Assembly: GCF_039529835.1 (NCBI RefSeq)
Contig: NZ_CP154262.1
Span: forward strand, 3,224,001-3,288,000
Direction of reading: 5' to 3'
Length of the DNA stretch: 64,000 nt
DNA from: Arthrobacter sp. TMP15
Lineage (GTDB): Bacteria; Actinomycetota; Actinomycetes; Actinomycetales; Micrococcaceae
In this document: in pieces, positions 44,417 to 53,654 of the stretch
Numbering within the stretch: position 1 is the first letter of the stretch
Layout: every line of letters starts with the position of its first letter
The notes under the pieces: model-generated
The model's input: only the letters and a program-made list of their open reading frames with translations
Told to the model about the DNA's origin: nothing
Databases searched by the model: none
Translations under genes and position numbers: made by a program

Positions 44417-45639
44417 CAGATTCTCTCCACCAACAGGGCGGCACCCTGACCCACGCCAACGCACATAGTGGCTAAGCCGAGGGACCCTGCGGCACCCTCG
44501 CGCTCCAGTCTGCCCAGCAGTGTCAACACAATTCGTGATCCGGAGGAACCCAGCGGATGGCCCAGTGCGATGGCGCCGCCGTCATTATTCACTGTGCCAG
44601 GATCCAGACCCAGCTGGCGCATGCTGGCTAGTGACTGGGAGGCGAACGCTTCGTTAAGTTCCACGGCGGCCAGCTGGTTCACGCTGATTCCTTGCCGGTC
44701 AAGGACCTTTCGGCTGGCGACTACAGGGCCCATGCCCATGATTTCCGGGGCCAACCCGGCGGCGGCGCCGTCTAAGATGCGGGCGCGCGGAGTTAGCCCG
44801 TACTTTTTGATGGCACGTTCGGAGGCCACCAGGATGGCGCAGGAGCCGTCGTTGAGCGTAGAGGAATTTCCGGCCGTGACAACGCTGCCTCCGGCAACTA
44901 CCGGACGCAAACCGGCTAGGATCTCCAAGGTGGTGCCGGGGCGGGGGCCCTCATCGGTATCCACCACTGTGTGGGATTTGCGCCCCCGCACTGTGACAGG
45001 AACAATTTCTTCTTTGAATCTTCCGGCTGCGATGGCGGCCAGCGCCCGTTCGTGTGATCGCAGGGCAAAGGCGTCGCAGTCCAGGCGGGAAGTGTTGAAG
45101 CGCCGCGCCACTTCTTCGGCGGTTTCGGTCATGGAGAACGTCATTTTGCCATCTCGGGAGAGCTCGCCGGAGAAGAAGGCAGGATTAGTGAAGCGCCAAC
45201 CAATCGAGGTGTCGAACATGGCTCCGGGCTTGGCAAAAGCCTTCTCCGGCTTGGCCATAACCCACGGCGCACGCGACATGGATTCCACTCCGCCAGCCAC
45301 CACCACATCAGCCGCTCCCGCCATGATCATGTGGGAGGCCTGTGTAATGGCGCTCATGCCGGAGGCACATAGCCGGTTAACCGTGATGGCAGGGACGGTG
45401 TCTGGGAACCCGGCCAACAACCAGGCCATGCGGGCAACATTGCGGTTCTCCTCACCGGCACCGTTGGCGTTGCCCATGATGACCTCATCCACTGCTGCCG
45501 GATCAATACCTGTGCGCGCAACCAACTCGGAGATGACAACAGCACCAAGGTCATCAGCCCTGACGCTGGCGAGCACTCCACCATATCTGCCCACGGGCGT
45601 GCGGACCCCACCCACCAAAAATGCCTGCGGTATGGCCAT
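44416..45639 (-). CDS. paaJ: 3-Oxoadipyl-CoA thiolase
   Basis: 407 residues from ATG 45639, with GAAGGA eight bases upstream. Cleaves 3-oxoadipyl-CoA (and the dehydrosuberyl intermediate) to acetyl-CoA plus succinyl-CoA. Thiolase motifs: nucleophile Cys in VNRLCASGMSA (about 92), GGVESMSRAPW, ELNEAFASQS with the catalytic His family position, ALGHPLGSSGSRI and CVGVGQGAALLVE with the second Cys. The ORF extends upstream into the operator and is not needed. First gene of paaJ-paaF-paaH-paaZ. Confidence 0.92.
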   Translation of the reverse strand: MAIPQAFLVGGVRTPVGRYGGVLASVRADDLGAVVISELVARTGIDPAAVDEVIMGNANGAGEENRNVARMAWLLAGFPDTVPAITVNRLCASGMSAITQASHMIMAGAADVVVAGGVESMSRAPWVMAKPEKAFAKPGAMFDTSIGWRFTNPAFFSGELSRDGKMTFSMTETAEEVARRFNTSRLDCDAFALRSHERALAAIAAGRFKEEIVPVTVRGRKSHTVVDTDEGPRPGTTLEILAGLRPVVAGGSVVTAGNSSTLNDGSCAILVASERAIKKYGLTPRARILDGAAAGLAPEIMGMGPVVASRKVLDRQGISVNQLAAVELNEAFASQSLASMRQLGLDPGTVNNDGGAIALGHPLGSSGSRIVLTLLGRLEREGAAGSLGLATMCVGVGQGAALLVERI

Positions 45640-45702
45640 GAATGCATCCTTCGCGTTCGCGTTCGCCGCGTCTATGCCGGCCTGGTTTGTCGGAGAAAAC
45701 AA

Positions 45703-45720
45703 TTTACCGACCGTTCGTTC
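45703..45720. promoter_or_regulatory. Putative PaaR operator, box 2
   Basis: Identical 18 bp to box 1 (TTTACCGACCGTTCGTTC). It lies 64 bp before paaJ and is in the divergent region with the S9 peptidase gene. Confidence 0.75.
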
Positions 45721-45835
45721 TATAAATATTCCATGTGATGCTCATACGGTCAACCATGGCTGTGCCCGGTAGGGGTTCTCCGCTGTTGGCATAGACCCGT
45801 GCTTGAAGCGGGGCTCCCTCTATACAGTGGATTCC

Positions 45836-48067
45836 ATGACGAATCCCGACTCTGCCGCGCAATTGTCCGCCCCAACCTCCCACGCCTCACCGGCGCCAGG
45901 GGCGGCGGGGTCGCCTGCCCTTGCGCCAGTTGCCAAGCAGGTCCCGGTTGAACGAATCCATCACGGTGAGAGGTTCGTTGACAACTATGAGTGGCTGCGG
46001 GAGAAGGAAAGCCCTGAGGTGGTGGCCCATCTCAACGCCGAGCAGGCCTATACGGACATTGTCACCGCGGGTCAGGAACAGCTTCGCCAGGATATTTTTA
46101 ACGAGATCAAGAACCGTACGCAGGAAACCGATCTGTCTGTGCCCAGCCGCAAGGATGACTGGTGGTACTACGCCCGCATGGTGGAAGGTCAGGCATATGG
46201 GATTCAGTGCCGCGTGGCGGCCAGTAGTGATGGGACGTTGGCGGATTGGACTCCTCCGTTGGTGGAAGACGGCGTAGACGTTCCCGGTGAAGTCATCATC
46301 CTCGATGGCAATCGTGAAGCGCAGGGCCAGCAGTTCTTCTCCCTGGGTGGCGCGGCCGTTACCCGCGACGGGAACCTGTATGCCTATGCCGTGGATAACG
46401 CAGGGGATGAACTTTTCACCGTCAAGATCAAGGATCTGCGTACCGGCGAGTTGCTGCCGGACACCATCGAGAACGTGTTTTACGGCCTGACGTTCTCCCC
46501 CGACGCCACCACGTTGTACTACATGGTGGCCGATGATTCATGGCGCCCCTACCAGGTTAAAACTCACGTTCTGGGAACCCCGGTTGAGAGTGATGAGGTG
46601 CTGTACCAAGAAGATGATGTGGCCATGTGGACGGGCTTTGAGCTCTCCGCCGACCGTCGCCACCTTATGGTTAGCATTGGCTGTTCCGAGTTCAGCGAGA
46701 CCCGTCTGTTGGAATTTGCCGCCCCACAAAAGGGCCTCCAGGTGCTGATCCCGCGCAGCTCCGGGATTCTGTACGACGCCGAGCCTTTCCTTTTGTCCGG
46801 AGTCGAAAAGATCTTGCTAACTCATAACCGCGACGCCGTGAACTCGATGATTTCACTAGTTGACGCCGCGGAGTTCACCCAGCCTGTGGCAGAACAAAAC
46901 TGGGCAACTGTGGTGCCGCACAGCGATTCCGTGCGCATTAACGGCTCCACCGTGACCGCAACACACATGATTGTTTCCTTACGCAAGGACACCATTGAAC
47001 GGATTCAGGTGACCGCGCTGGAATCTTTGGGCACCGCAAACCAGAGTCCCGCCGTCGAGCCTGTCTTTGATGAAGAGCTGTACACAGCTGCCATGGGCGG
47101 AACCGAGTTTAACTCCCCTGTGATCCGGCTTGTCTACACCTCGGATTTCACCCCGCCGCGCGTTTATGATTACGTGCTGCCCGTAGACCAGGCTGACGGG
47201 GAGCTGTTGTTGCGCAAGGAAACCCCGGTTTTGGGCGGTTACCGGGCGCAAGACTATGTGGCCACTCGTGAATGGGCGAAGGCGGCCGATGGCACGCTGG
47301 TGCCGCTGTCGGTGTTGCACCGGGCAGATCTGGTGCGCGACGGATCCAACGCCGGCGTGATTTACGGCTACGGCTCCTACGAAGTCAGCATGGACCCCGG
47401 ATTCAGTGTGCCGCAGCTTTCGCTCCTGGACCGTGGCGTGGTGTTTGTGGTGGCCCACGTGCGTGGCGGCGGCGAGATGGGCCGGCGCTGGTATGAGGAC
47501 GGCAAGAAACTGAACAAGAAGAACACCTTTGGTGACTTCGTGGCGGCAACGGATTGGTTGGCGCAATCGGGGTGGGTTGATCCGGCCCGGATCGCCGCCA
47601 TGGGCGGTTCGGCGGGTGGACTGTTGATGGGTGCCGTAGCGAACCTCGCCCCAGAAAAGTACGCGGCCATTGTGGCGCAGGTTCCCTTTGTGGATGCCCT
47701 CACCACCATCTTGGATCCGGAGTTGCCGCTCTCCGCCCTGGAATGGGAGGAGTGGGGCAATCCGATCACTGACGCGCAGGTCTACAAGTACATGAAGGAG
47801 TACACGCCCTACGAAAACGTGAGGGCCGTGGCGTATCCAAAAATCGCCGCCGTGACCAGCTTCAACGACACCCGGGTGCTCTATGTGGAACCGGCCAAGT
47901 GGGTGCAGGAACTGCGTTCGGTTTCCACCGGCACCGAGCCCATTGTGCTTAAAATTGAGATGGATGGCGGTCACGGCGGCGCATCCGGGCGGTACGAAGG
48001 CTGGAAAACCCGCGCCTGGGACTACGCGTTTTTGGCCGACGCCCTCGGGGCAAGCACGCTGCTCTAG
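45836..48067 (+). CDS. Prolyl oligopeptidase-family peptidase (S9A, oligopeptidase B type)
   Basis: 743 residues from ATG 45836. Cytoplasmic serine oligopeptidase. The N-terminal propeller domain begins RFVDNYEWLREKESPEVVAHLNAEQAY, typical of the family. The alpha/beta hydrolase domain has GGSAGGLLMG (Ser about 606), SFNDTRVLYVEPAKW (Asp) and MDGGHGGASGRY (His). ANLAPEKYAAIVAQVPFVD is the oligopeptidase B pattern, so basic-residue specificity is likely. The Ala/Pro/Ser-rich first 40 residues are probably disordered. No operon partner. Confidence 0.92.
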   Translation: MTNPDSAAQLSAPTSHASPAPGAAGSPALAPVAKQVPVERIHHGERFVDNYEWLREKESPEVVAHLNAEQAYTDIVTAGQEQLRQDIFNEIKNRTQETDLSVPSRKDDWWYYARMVEGQAYGIQCRVAASSDGTLADWTPPLVEDGVDVPGEVIILDGNREAQGQQFFSLGGAAVTRDGNLYAYAVDNAGDELFTVKIKDLRTGELLPDTIENVFYGLTFSPDATTLYYMVADDSWRPYQVKTHVLGTPVESDEVLYQEDDVAMWTGFELSADRRHLMVSIGCSEFSETRLLEFAAPQKGLQVLIPRSSGILYDAEPFLLSGVEKILLTHNRDAVNSMISLVDAAEFTQPVAEQNWATVVPHSDSVRINGSTVTATHMIVSLRKDTIERIQVTALESLGTANQSPAVEPVFDEELYTAAMGGTEFNSPVIRLVYTSDFTPPRVYDYVLPVDQADGELLLRKETPVLGGYRAQDYVATREWAKAADGTLVPLSVLHRADLVRDGSNAGVIYGYGSYEVSMDPGFSVPQLSLLDRGVVFVVAHVRGGGEMGRRWYEDGKKLNKKNTFGDFVAATDWLAQSGWVDPARIAAMGGSAGGLLMGAVANLAPEKYAAIVAQVPFVDALTTILDPELPLSALEWEEWGNPITDAQVYKYMKEYTPYENVRAVAYPKIAAVTSFNDTRVLYVEPAKWVQELRSVSTGTEPIVLKIEMDGGHGGASGRYEGWKTRAWDYAFLADALGASTLL

Positions 48068-48086
48068 AGCCGCCCCGATCCTGGAT

Positions 48087-49226
48087 TTAGTCAGTTGCTG
48101 AACGAACGACGGCGGCAGTCGCCTCCGCGATCGCCGCCTCCTCGTCCGTAGGAACCACCAGGACGGGGATCAGCGATCCGGGGGCGCTGATCACCCGGGG
48201 TGAGCCCGAACGCGCAAGGTTGGCTTCGCCGTCGAGCATCACACCCAAAGCACCTAGACGATCCGTGACCCGGGCACGGAAACCGGCCGAGTTCTCACCA
48301 ATTCCGGCCGTAAACACCAACGCATGAGCGCCGCCCACAGCCACGTGATAGCCGCCAATGTACTTCGCCAACCGGTAGGAGGTGATGGCGAGCGTCTTTT
48401 GTGCTGACGCATCCCCGGCGTCGGCGGCCTCAACTATGGCGCGCATGTCATTGTCGCCGAAGAGGGCCTTGAGCCCGGATTCCCGGTTCAGTAGCGTATC
48501 AATACTGTCCGCAGACATCCCCTGGCGCTGCAAAAAGATCAAGATCGAGGGGTCAATATCGCCGCTGCGGGTACCCATCACCAGACCCTCCAACGGGGTA
48601 AAGCCCATAGAGGTGTCAATGCTGGCGCCGCCCTGAATGGCTGTCAGCGAAACCCCATTCCCCAGATGCGCCACCACGGCGTTGAATTCATCCAGTGGCA
48701 CGCCCAAAAGCTTGGCGGCACGCCCCGTCACGAACTGGTGCGAGGTCCCGTGGAAGCCGTAACGCCTGATCCCGTACTGCCTGTACAGCTCATCCGGCAC
48801 CGCATAACGCCATGCGTGCTCGGGCAGCGTGCGGTGAAAAGCCGTGTCGAAAACTGCCACCTGCGGCATCTGCGGCCATTTGGCGGTGATGGCGCGGATC
48901 CCCAACACATTCGCCGGATTGTGCAGCGGCGCCAAAGGGTTTAGCCGCTCAATGGAGCGCGTGATTTCATTGTTGATCAACACGGGCTCGCTGAAACGCT
49001 CGCCACCGTGGACCACTCGATGCCCGACGGCGTCAATCGGCCTCTGAGCAAGCTCCCCTGCCAGCTGGGCCGCGACCTGGTCCATGGCCTCGCCATGGTT
49101 GGCCGGCCCCCCGGCGCCCTCGCCAATGCGCTCTATCAAGCCCTTGGCGGGAACTTCATTGGTGTCGGTATCCCGCACCTGATACTTCAGCGAAGAGGAA
49201 CCAGAGTTAATGACAAGCACACGCAT
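48087..49226 (-). CDS. ackA: Acetate kinase
   Basis: 379 residues. Converts acetyl phosphate and ADP to acetate and ATP. ASKHA fold: VLVINSGSSSLKYQ at 3-16, HRVVHGGERF at about 68, FDTAFHRTLP at about 123, YGFHGTSHQFV at about 150, HLGNGVSLTAI at about 185 and FTAGIGENSAGFR near 310. All catalytic stretches (N7, R-rich HGG, D of FDTAFH) are intact. ATG overlaps the pta stop (TAATG), so expression follows pta. Confidence 0.97.
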   Translation of the reverse strand: MRVLVINSGSSSLKYQVRDTDTNEVPAKGLIERIGEGAGGPANHGEAMDQVAAQLAGELAQRPIDAVGHRVVHGGERFSEPVLINNEITRSIERLNPLAPLHNPANVLGIRAITAKWPQMPQVAVFDTAFHRTLPEHAWRYAVPDELYRQYGIRRYGFHGTSHQFVTGRAAKLLGVPLDEFNAVVAHLGNGVSLTAIQGGASIDTSMGFTPLEGLVMGTRSGDIDPSILIFLQRQGMSADSIDTLLNRESGLKALFGDNDMRAIVEAADAGDASAQKTLAITSYRLAKYIGGYHVAVGGAHALVFTAGIGENSAGFRARVTDRLGALGVMLDGEANLARSGSPRVISAPGSLIPVLVVPTDEEAAIAEATAAVVRSATD

Positions 49227-51331
49227 TAGAAATCCTTAACTTTGCTGGGCTGGGAGGCTGAGGCGCCTTGGGCCTGGATGGCGGTGATGGCCACAGTATT
49301 GACAATGTCCTCCACTGTGCAGCCGCGGGAAAGATCATTGATTGGCTTGTTCAGTCCCTGAAGGACAGGCCCCACAGCTACGGCGCCGGAGGATTGCTGC
49401 ACCGCTTTGTAGGTGTTATTCCCGGTGTTCAGGTCAGGGAAGATGAATACGGTTGCCTGTCCGGCCACCGTGGAGGCAGGCATTTTTGAGGCTGCGATGG
49501 ACATATCCACTGCCGCGTCGTATTGGATGGGGCCCTCAATGGCCAGGTCCGGCCTGGCCGCACGGGCCAACTCGGTGGCTTTGCGAACCTCATCCACGGC
49601 TTGGCCTGAACCTGATCCGCCGGTGGAATAGGAGAGCATGGCGATGCGTGGTTCCACACCAAACTGGGCGGCTGTTTGCGCCGAAGCAATGGCAATATCG
49701 GCAAGCTGTTCTTCGTTGGGGTCCGGGTTCACGGCGCAATCCCCATAAACAAGCACCCTATCCGCCAACAGCATCAAGAAAACTGAGGAAACAAGACGAA
49801 CCCCCGGCCGTGTTTTTACAAACTCAAGAGCCGGGCGAATGGTGTTTGCCGTGGTGTGCCCCGCTCCTGAGACCATCCCATCAACATGCCCCAGTTGCAC
49901 CATCATGGTGCCAAAATATGAGCCGTCCGTCATGACTTCACGAGCCCGAGCCAGATCAACACCTTTGTGGGCTCGCAGCCGCTGGTACTCAATAGCGAAA
50001 GATTCCCGCAAAGGGGATGTGGCCGGATCAACAATATTGACCCCGCTGAGCTCGATGCCCTGGGCAGCAGCCTGCTCCTGCACAGCCTGAACCGAGCCCA
50101 ATACGGTCAAATCACACACGTCGCGGCGGTGCAGAATTTCGGCCGCAGCCAGCACCCTGGCATCAGTACCCTCCGGCAGCACAATGTGTTTGCGTTCGCT
50201 GCGGGCCCGCTCGATCAGTTCGTGCAGGAACCGCAGCGGTGTCATGGTGGCGGGTCGCGGCAACGTTAGCCTGTCAAGCAGTTCACCCTCATCAACAGTG
50301 CGTGCCCAGGCACCCATCGCGGCGGCCACTTTGCGCCGCTGCCCCGTTGTCAGCTCGCTACGCACTTCGCTCACAGCGCGCGCGGTACTGAAAGTGTCGT
50401 CGTCGGAGGCAAAAACGGGGAACGGGGCATGCGCCAGAAAAGGTAATACGTGCGGGTCCGGGGCAAGACCTCCTGTGAGCACCATGCCGCTAGGGACAGG
50501 AAACTCGGGGGAGAACGCGGACGCCAACGTTGCCACCATGACATCCGCGCGGTCACCCGGGACAATCACTAGATCGTTGGCTTGAAACTGGTGCAAAAAG
50601 TTGCCCACCGTCATGGCAGCAACCTTGATCGCATGGACATCACGCTCCAGCTCGGAACTGCCAGCCATCTGACGCAGGCCAAGGGCGGTAGCCACCTCAC
50701 CCACTGTGGGACGGGAAATTTCGGCAATCTCCGGGATCACATACACAGGACGGCTACTCTGGCCTGGCCGCACGGCCGCCTTGATTGCCTCAAGTCCGTC
50801 AGGGTCGGCGCGGTTGACCATCATGGCTAACAAGGAACAATTCTCTGCGGCCAATTCCTTGCGGGCAACGTCAACCGCGTCGGCGATCTCCTCGGCAGCC
50901 AACCCCCGTGCACCAACAACAGCCAGCACGGGCAGGCCCAGGTTGTTGGCAAGGCGGGCGTTCAGGTCAAACTCGACGGCGGCGTCTTGGCCGGTCAAAT
51001 CGGTGCCTTCCACAATAATGACATCGCAATTTTTGGCGATTTCACTGAAGATCTCCACCGCGCGGGTATCGATTTCTTGCCGGCGTCCGGCCGCCAGCAG
51101 CGCGCGAGCTTCCGTGGTGCTCATCCCTGCCCGGCATACCTGCGGGGTGAGCTGGTACATGCGTTGCAGCATGAGAACTGTGGGGTCCTGCTCGGGATCA
51201 GCGGCCGAGGTGATGGGACGGAAAAACCCGATCCTGTCGGCGCGCCTGTGCAAAGCATCAGCCAGCCCTAGGGACACTAACGTTTTTCCTGAACCAGGAG
51301 TAGTAGCACTGACATAAATTCCACGGGCCAT
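49226..51331 (-). CDS. pta: Phosphate acetyltransferase (long form)
   Basis: 701 residues from ATG 51331. Acetyl-CoA plus phosphate to acetyl phosphate. The N-terminal P-loop/BioD-like domain has GIYVSATTPGSGKTLVSLGLADAL, followed by the DRTGG-like middle region and the catalytic PTA domain (about 370-690) with HIVLPEGTDARVL, DGMVSGAGHTTANTIRPAL, YSTGGSGSGQ and FPDLNTGNNTYKAVQQSSGAVAVGPVLQGLNKP. The long form agrees with E. coli-type Pta. First gene of pta-ackA. Confidence 0.96.
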   Translation of the reverse strand: MARGIYVSATTPGSGKTLVSLGLADALHRRADRIGFFRPITSAADPEQDPTVLMLQRMYQLTPQVCRAGMSTTEARALLAAGRRQEIDTRAVEIFSEIAKNCDVIIVEGTDLTGQDAAVEFDLNARLANNLGLPVLAVVGARGLAAEEIADAVDVARKELAAENCSLLAMMVNRADPDGLEAIKAAVRPGQSSRPVYVIPEIAEISRPTVGEVATALGLRQMAGSSELERDVHAIKVAAMTVGNFLHQFQANDLVIVPGDRADVMVATLASAFSPEFPVPSGMVLTGGLAPDPHVLPFLAHAPFPVFASDDDTFSTARAVSEVRSELTTGQRRKVAAAMGAWARTVDEGELLDRLTLPRPATMTPLRFLHELIERARSERKHIVLPEGTDARVLAAAEILHRRDVCDLTVLGSVQAVQEQAAAQGIELSGVNIVDPATSPLRESFAIEYQRLRAHKGVDLARAREVMTDGSYFGTMMVQLGHVDGMVSGAGHTTANTIRPALEFVKTRPGVRLVSSVFLMLLADRVLVYGDCAVNPDPNEEQLADIAIASAQTAAQFGVEPRIAMLSYSTGGSGSGQAVDEVRKATELARAARPDLAIEGPIQYDAAVDMSIAASKMPASTVAGQATVFIFPDLNTGNNTYKAVQQSSGAVAVGPVLQGLNKPINDLSRGCTVEDIVNTVAITAIQAQGASASQPSKVKDF

Positions 51332-51502
51332 AGTCAATTTCCGCCTTTCGCGCGTCTTCTCTTATCCAAGCATGCCGGGGTGATGCGCGGAGCTGAAAGC
51401 GGCCGGAATCACTCTGGTTATTACTGCGTGCTATTGCACCGTGCTGGCTTATGCTGCCCGCCGAAAGGTGCACCAGCCACACTTCCGCCTACAGTGGGAG
51501 GC

Positions 51503-52219
51503 ATGGATGGAATGAGCGATCTCTTATTTGGCCGCCTCGACACCGGCATGAGCACCCTGTTTGTTGCCTTTAGAATCGTCAGTGCTTTATTGATGTGTGC
51601 CGCCATCATCCTTTTGGGGCGCCGCAATCAACTGGGCTGGTGGCTTGTAGCCGTTGCTTTCTTGATGCCCGGGCTTGCTGAGCTTGCCAATATCCCCGGA
51701 TCCAGCATCCGTTCCCCGTTAGCACTGCTCTTATTCGTCAGCAGCATTGCAGTGCCACTGGCATTGACCATTGGGGTGGGCATCTACGGGCTGGTTGCAT
51801 TCCAAAAGTTCCCCCGTGATTCTGAGCTAACCCGTGCTATTACCCTCCGCCAATATAAGCCCACCAACCTTGTTGCTCCGTTGCTGATGGCGGTGGTTTA
51901 TACGGCAACCTCCTTGATCGCCGTGGTTTCGATCTACCTTTCTTTCTCCCCTTCCAATCTTCCTGTTATCACCATGGTGGTCTCAGGTTTCTTGTACGGG
52001 TTGCTGCCGGCGGGGATGCTGGGCCTGGCCCGGCGTTCTCGCTGGGCGTGGTTCTTGGTGGCCTCTTCCGCGTTCGTCTCGCTGGCCGGCACAGTCCTCG
52101 CAGCACAAGGCTCGGTGCTGATTTTTTTATTCTTCGCCCAAGCTTGCTTGGCAATCTACGGCTGGCAACGCTGGGGCGCTATAGTGTCCGCGCCACCGCC
52201 AGCTAAAAGCGTCAGCTAA
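51503..52219 (+). CDS. PnuC-like multi-spanning membrane protein
   Basis: 238 residues from ATG 51503, with GTGGGAG just ahead (ATG 51512 is as good). About seven transmembrane helices. Two similar pieces, GRRNQLGWWLVAVAFLMPGLAE and ARRSRWAWFLVASSAFVSLAG, suggest an internal duplication, and the C-terminal FFAQACLAIYGWQRWG resembles the last helix of PnuC-type vitamin transporters. The family call is tentative; function unknown. Isolated gene between pta-ackA and a hypothetical. Confidence 0.6.
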   Translation: MDGMSDLLFGRLDTGMSTLFVAFRIVSALLMCAAIILLGRRNQLGWWLVAVAFLMPGLAELANIPGSSIRSPLALLLFVSSIAVPLALTIGVGIYGLVAFQKFPRDSELTRAITLRQYKPTNLVAPLLMAVVYTATSLIAVVSIYLSFSPSNLPVITMVVSGFLYGLLPAGMLGLARRSRWAWFLVASSAFVSLAGTVLAAQGSVLIFLFFAQACLAIYGWQRWGAIVSAPPPAKSVS

Positions 52220-52222
52220 GAC

Positions 52223-52519
52223 CTAACTGGCTTTATTTATCTTTCCTTTCAGGAACGGAAGCCATGGAGCGCGGTACACCAAGGGGGCCGGGGTGTTCGG
52301 CTCAACAGTGAAGTTCACTTCACCAAATTTCCACATCCGGTTATACAAGTAGATGCGCACGGTGGCACTCTTTGCTCCGGATATTTTCCAGTTTCTGGTG
52401 CCCCACTGGGTTGGTTGGGCCACGCCATCAACCACAACAGTGGGCTTAGGGAACCAGCCCAGCGGCGGTTTACGCAGGGTCAGTTCAAAACGACGAAGGG
52501 TATTTGTTGGCTCGCTCAC
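52223..52519 (-). CDS. Small hypothetical protein, 98 aa
   Basis: Chosen start is GTG 52519; upstream the frame becomes an Ala/Arg-rich repeat (a 15-bp tandem duplication at 52566-52595) that is unlikely to be translated. The body is protein-like: RRFELTLRKPPLGWFPKPTVVVDG, TQWGTRNWKISGAKSATVRIYLYNRMWKFGEVNFTVEP, a beta-rich pattern with many aromatic and basic residues. I do not recognise a family. It converges with the PnuC-like gene and is divergent from the M50 gene. Confidence 0.55.
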   Translation of the reverse strand: MSEPTNTLRRFELTLRKPPLGWFPKPTVVVDGVAQPTQWGTRNWKISGAKSATVRIYLYNRMWKFGEVNFTVEPNTPAPLVYRAPWLPFLKGKINKAS

Positions 52520-52565
52520 GCGTTCCAGCCTAGCTCTTGGACCTTGCACCGCCCCGCCGGCCCTT

Positions 52566-52595
52566 GCCAGTTCGGCTCCCGCCAGTTCGGCTCCC
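52566..52595. repeat. Two perfect 15-bp tandem copies
   Basis: GCCAGTTCGGCTCCC at 52566-52580 and 52581-52595, upstream of the 98-aa hypothetical gene. Confidence 0.85.
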
Positions 52596-52684
52596 GCGCA
52601 CCGTGATGTGCTCAAGTGCCGCAGAAGTAGCCGTGCCGCAGCACGCGCACCTGGCCATGCGCAGGAGTCGAAGTAGTTTGGCAA

Positions 52685-53482
52685 ATGAGCGGCCTTGGAG
52701 CTTCATCGTTTAGTGTGCACGTTATGACTAATGCTGTTGGAGGATTCTCAGATGCTGCCGCTAACTGGTGGAGCGCGGTGCTCAATGGTTTTATCCGCGT
52801 GGACGCACCGGATGTTTCAACGCTTCTTTTGCTTGGAATTGTGGCGGCCGCTGTTGCACTGAGCATCCCTCGTGTGACCTGGCGCTGGTTTGGCCTCTAC
52901 GTGACGTTCGTGCATGAACTCGGCCACGCCTTTGCCGCCTTAATGACGGGGCGTTTTATTCATGGGCTCAAAATTGGGCTGGACCATTCAGGGCAGCTGG
53001 TTAGTAGTGGCCGCCGGGGATTTAGCGCTACGTGGTCGGGTTTTTGGGGCTACCCGGCCCCTGCGGTAGTGGGCGCCGCACTTGTTTGGAGTGTTTCAGC
53101 GGGCTGGGCGGGTGCCGCGGCATCAATCGGCGCCCTTGTTCTTTTGGTGGCGTTGATCTTCTTGCGTAATTTCACCGGCATTATCGTGGCTCTGATCAGT
53201 GCTGTTATTGCTCAAAGCCTCGTCATGTTCGCCGATGCGCAGACGGTCAGCTACGTGGTCTTGGCGCTGGGCATTGCCTTGGGCGTTGGTTCGGTGCGTG
53301 ACTTCTTCAAGGTTGCCAGCGTCCATACCCGCCGACGCGCCCAGTTGGCCAGCTCTGATGCCTATATTCTCTACAGTTCAACAGGAGTCCCCTCATTCAT
53401 CTGGCTCAGCGGCTTCGCCTTAGTTATAGCCGGCTCCGCCATGTTCTCGACTTGGCTTCTCTGGGGCATGCTGGCACTCTAG
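52685..53482 (+). CDS. M50B-type membrane metallopeptidase
   Basis: 265 residues. Site-2-protease-like fold: helix 2-3 carries the zinc motif FVHELGHAFAALMTGR (HExxH near residue 76), and LSS-G-R then FWGYPAPAVVGAALV provides the second conserved NPDG-like helix position, although the canonical NPDG is not seen. Six or more membrane helices. The start is ATG 52685 (or ATG 52724). M50B members are widespread in actinobacteria and mostly untested. No linked anti-sigma factor. Confidence 0.78.
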   Translation: MSGLGASSFSVHVMTNAVGGFSDAAANWWSAVLNGFIRVDAPDVSTLLLLGIVAAAVALSIPRVTWRWFGLYVTFVHELGHAFAALMTGRFIHGLKIGLDHSGQLVSSGRRGFSATWSGFWGYPAPAVVGAALVWSVSAGWAGAAASIGALVLLVALIFLRNFTGIIVALISAVIAQSLVMFADAQTVSYVVLALGIALGVGSVRDFFKVASVHTRRRAQLASSDAYILYSSTGVPSFIWLSGFALVIAGSAMFSTWLLWGMLAL

Positions 53483-53654
53483 GCCACGCCTTGGGTACTT
53501 CATAAGTGCTGCCGCGAGAAATATTAGCCGCTAGGACCGAAAAATCCGACACGGCATATGACCTAGTGGGCAATAAAAACGTTTCAGCTAACCTTTAATT
53601 TCTCGCATATGTGCCCGCGTTCCGTGGCGGGAGAACCACCTGGAAAGGATTGTC

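Noticed and set aside
46979-47974. 331-codon frame antisense to the S9 peptidase
   Set aside because: It is His/Gly/Arg-rich with no motifs, and the sense strand is clearly a full-length peptidase.
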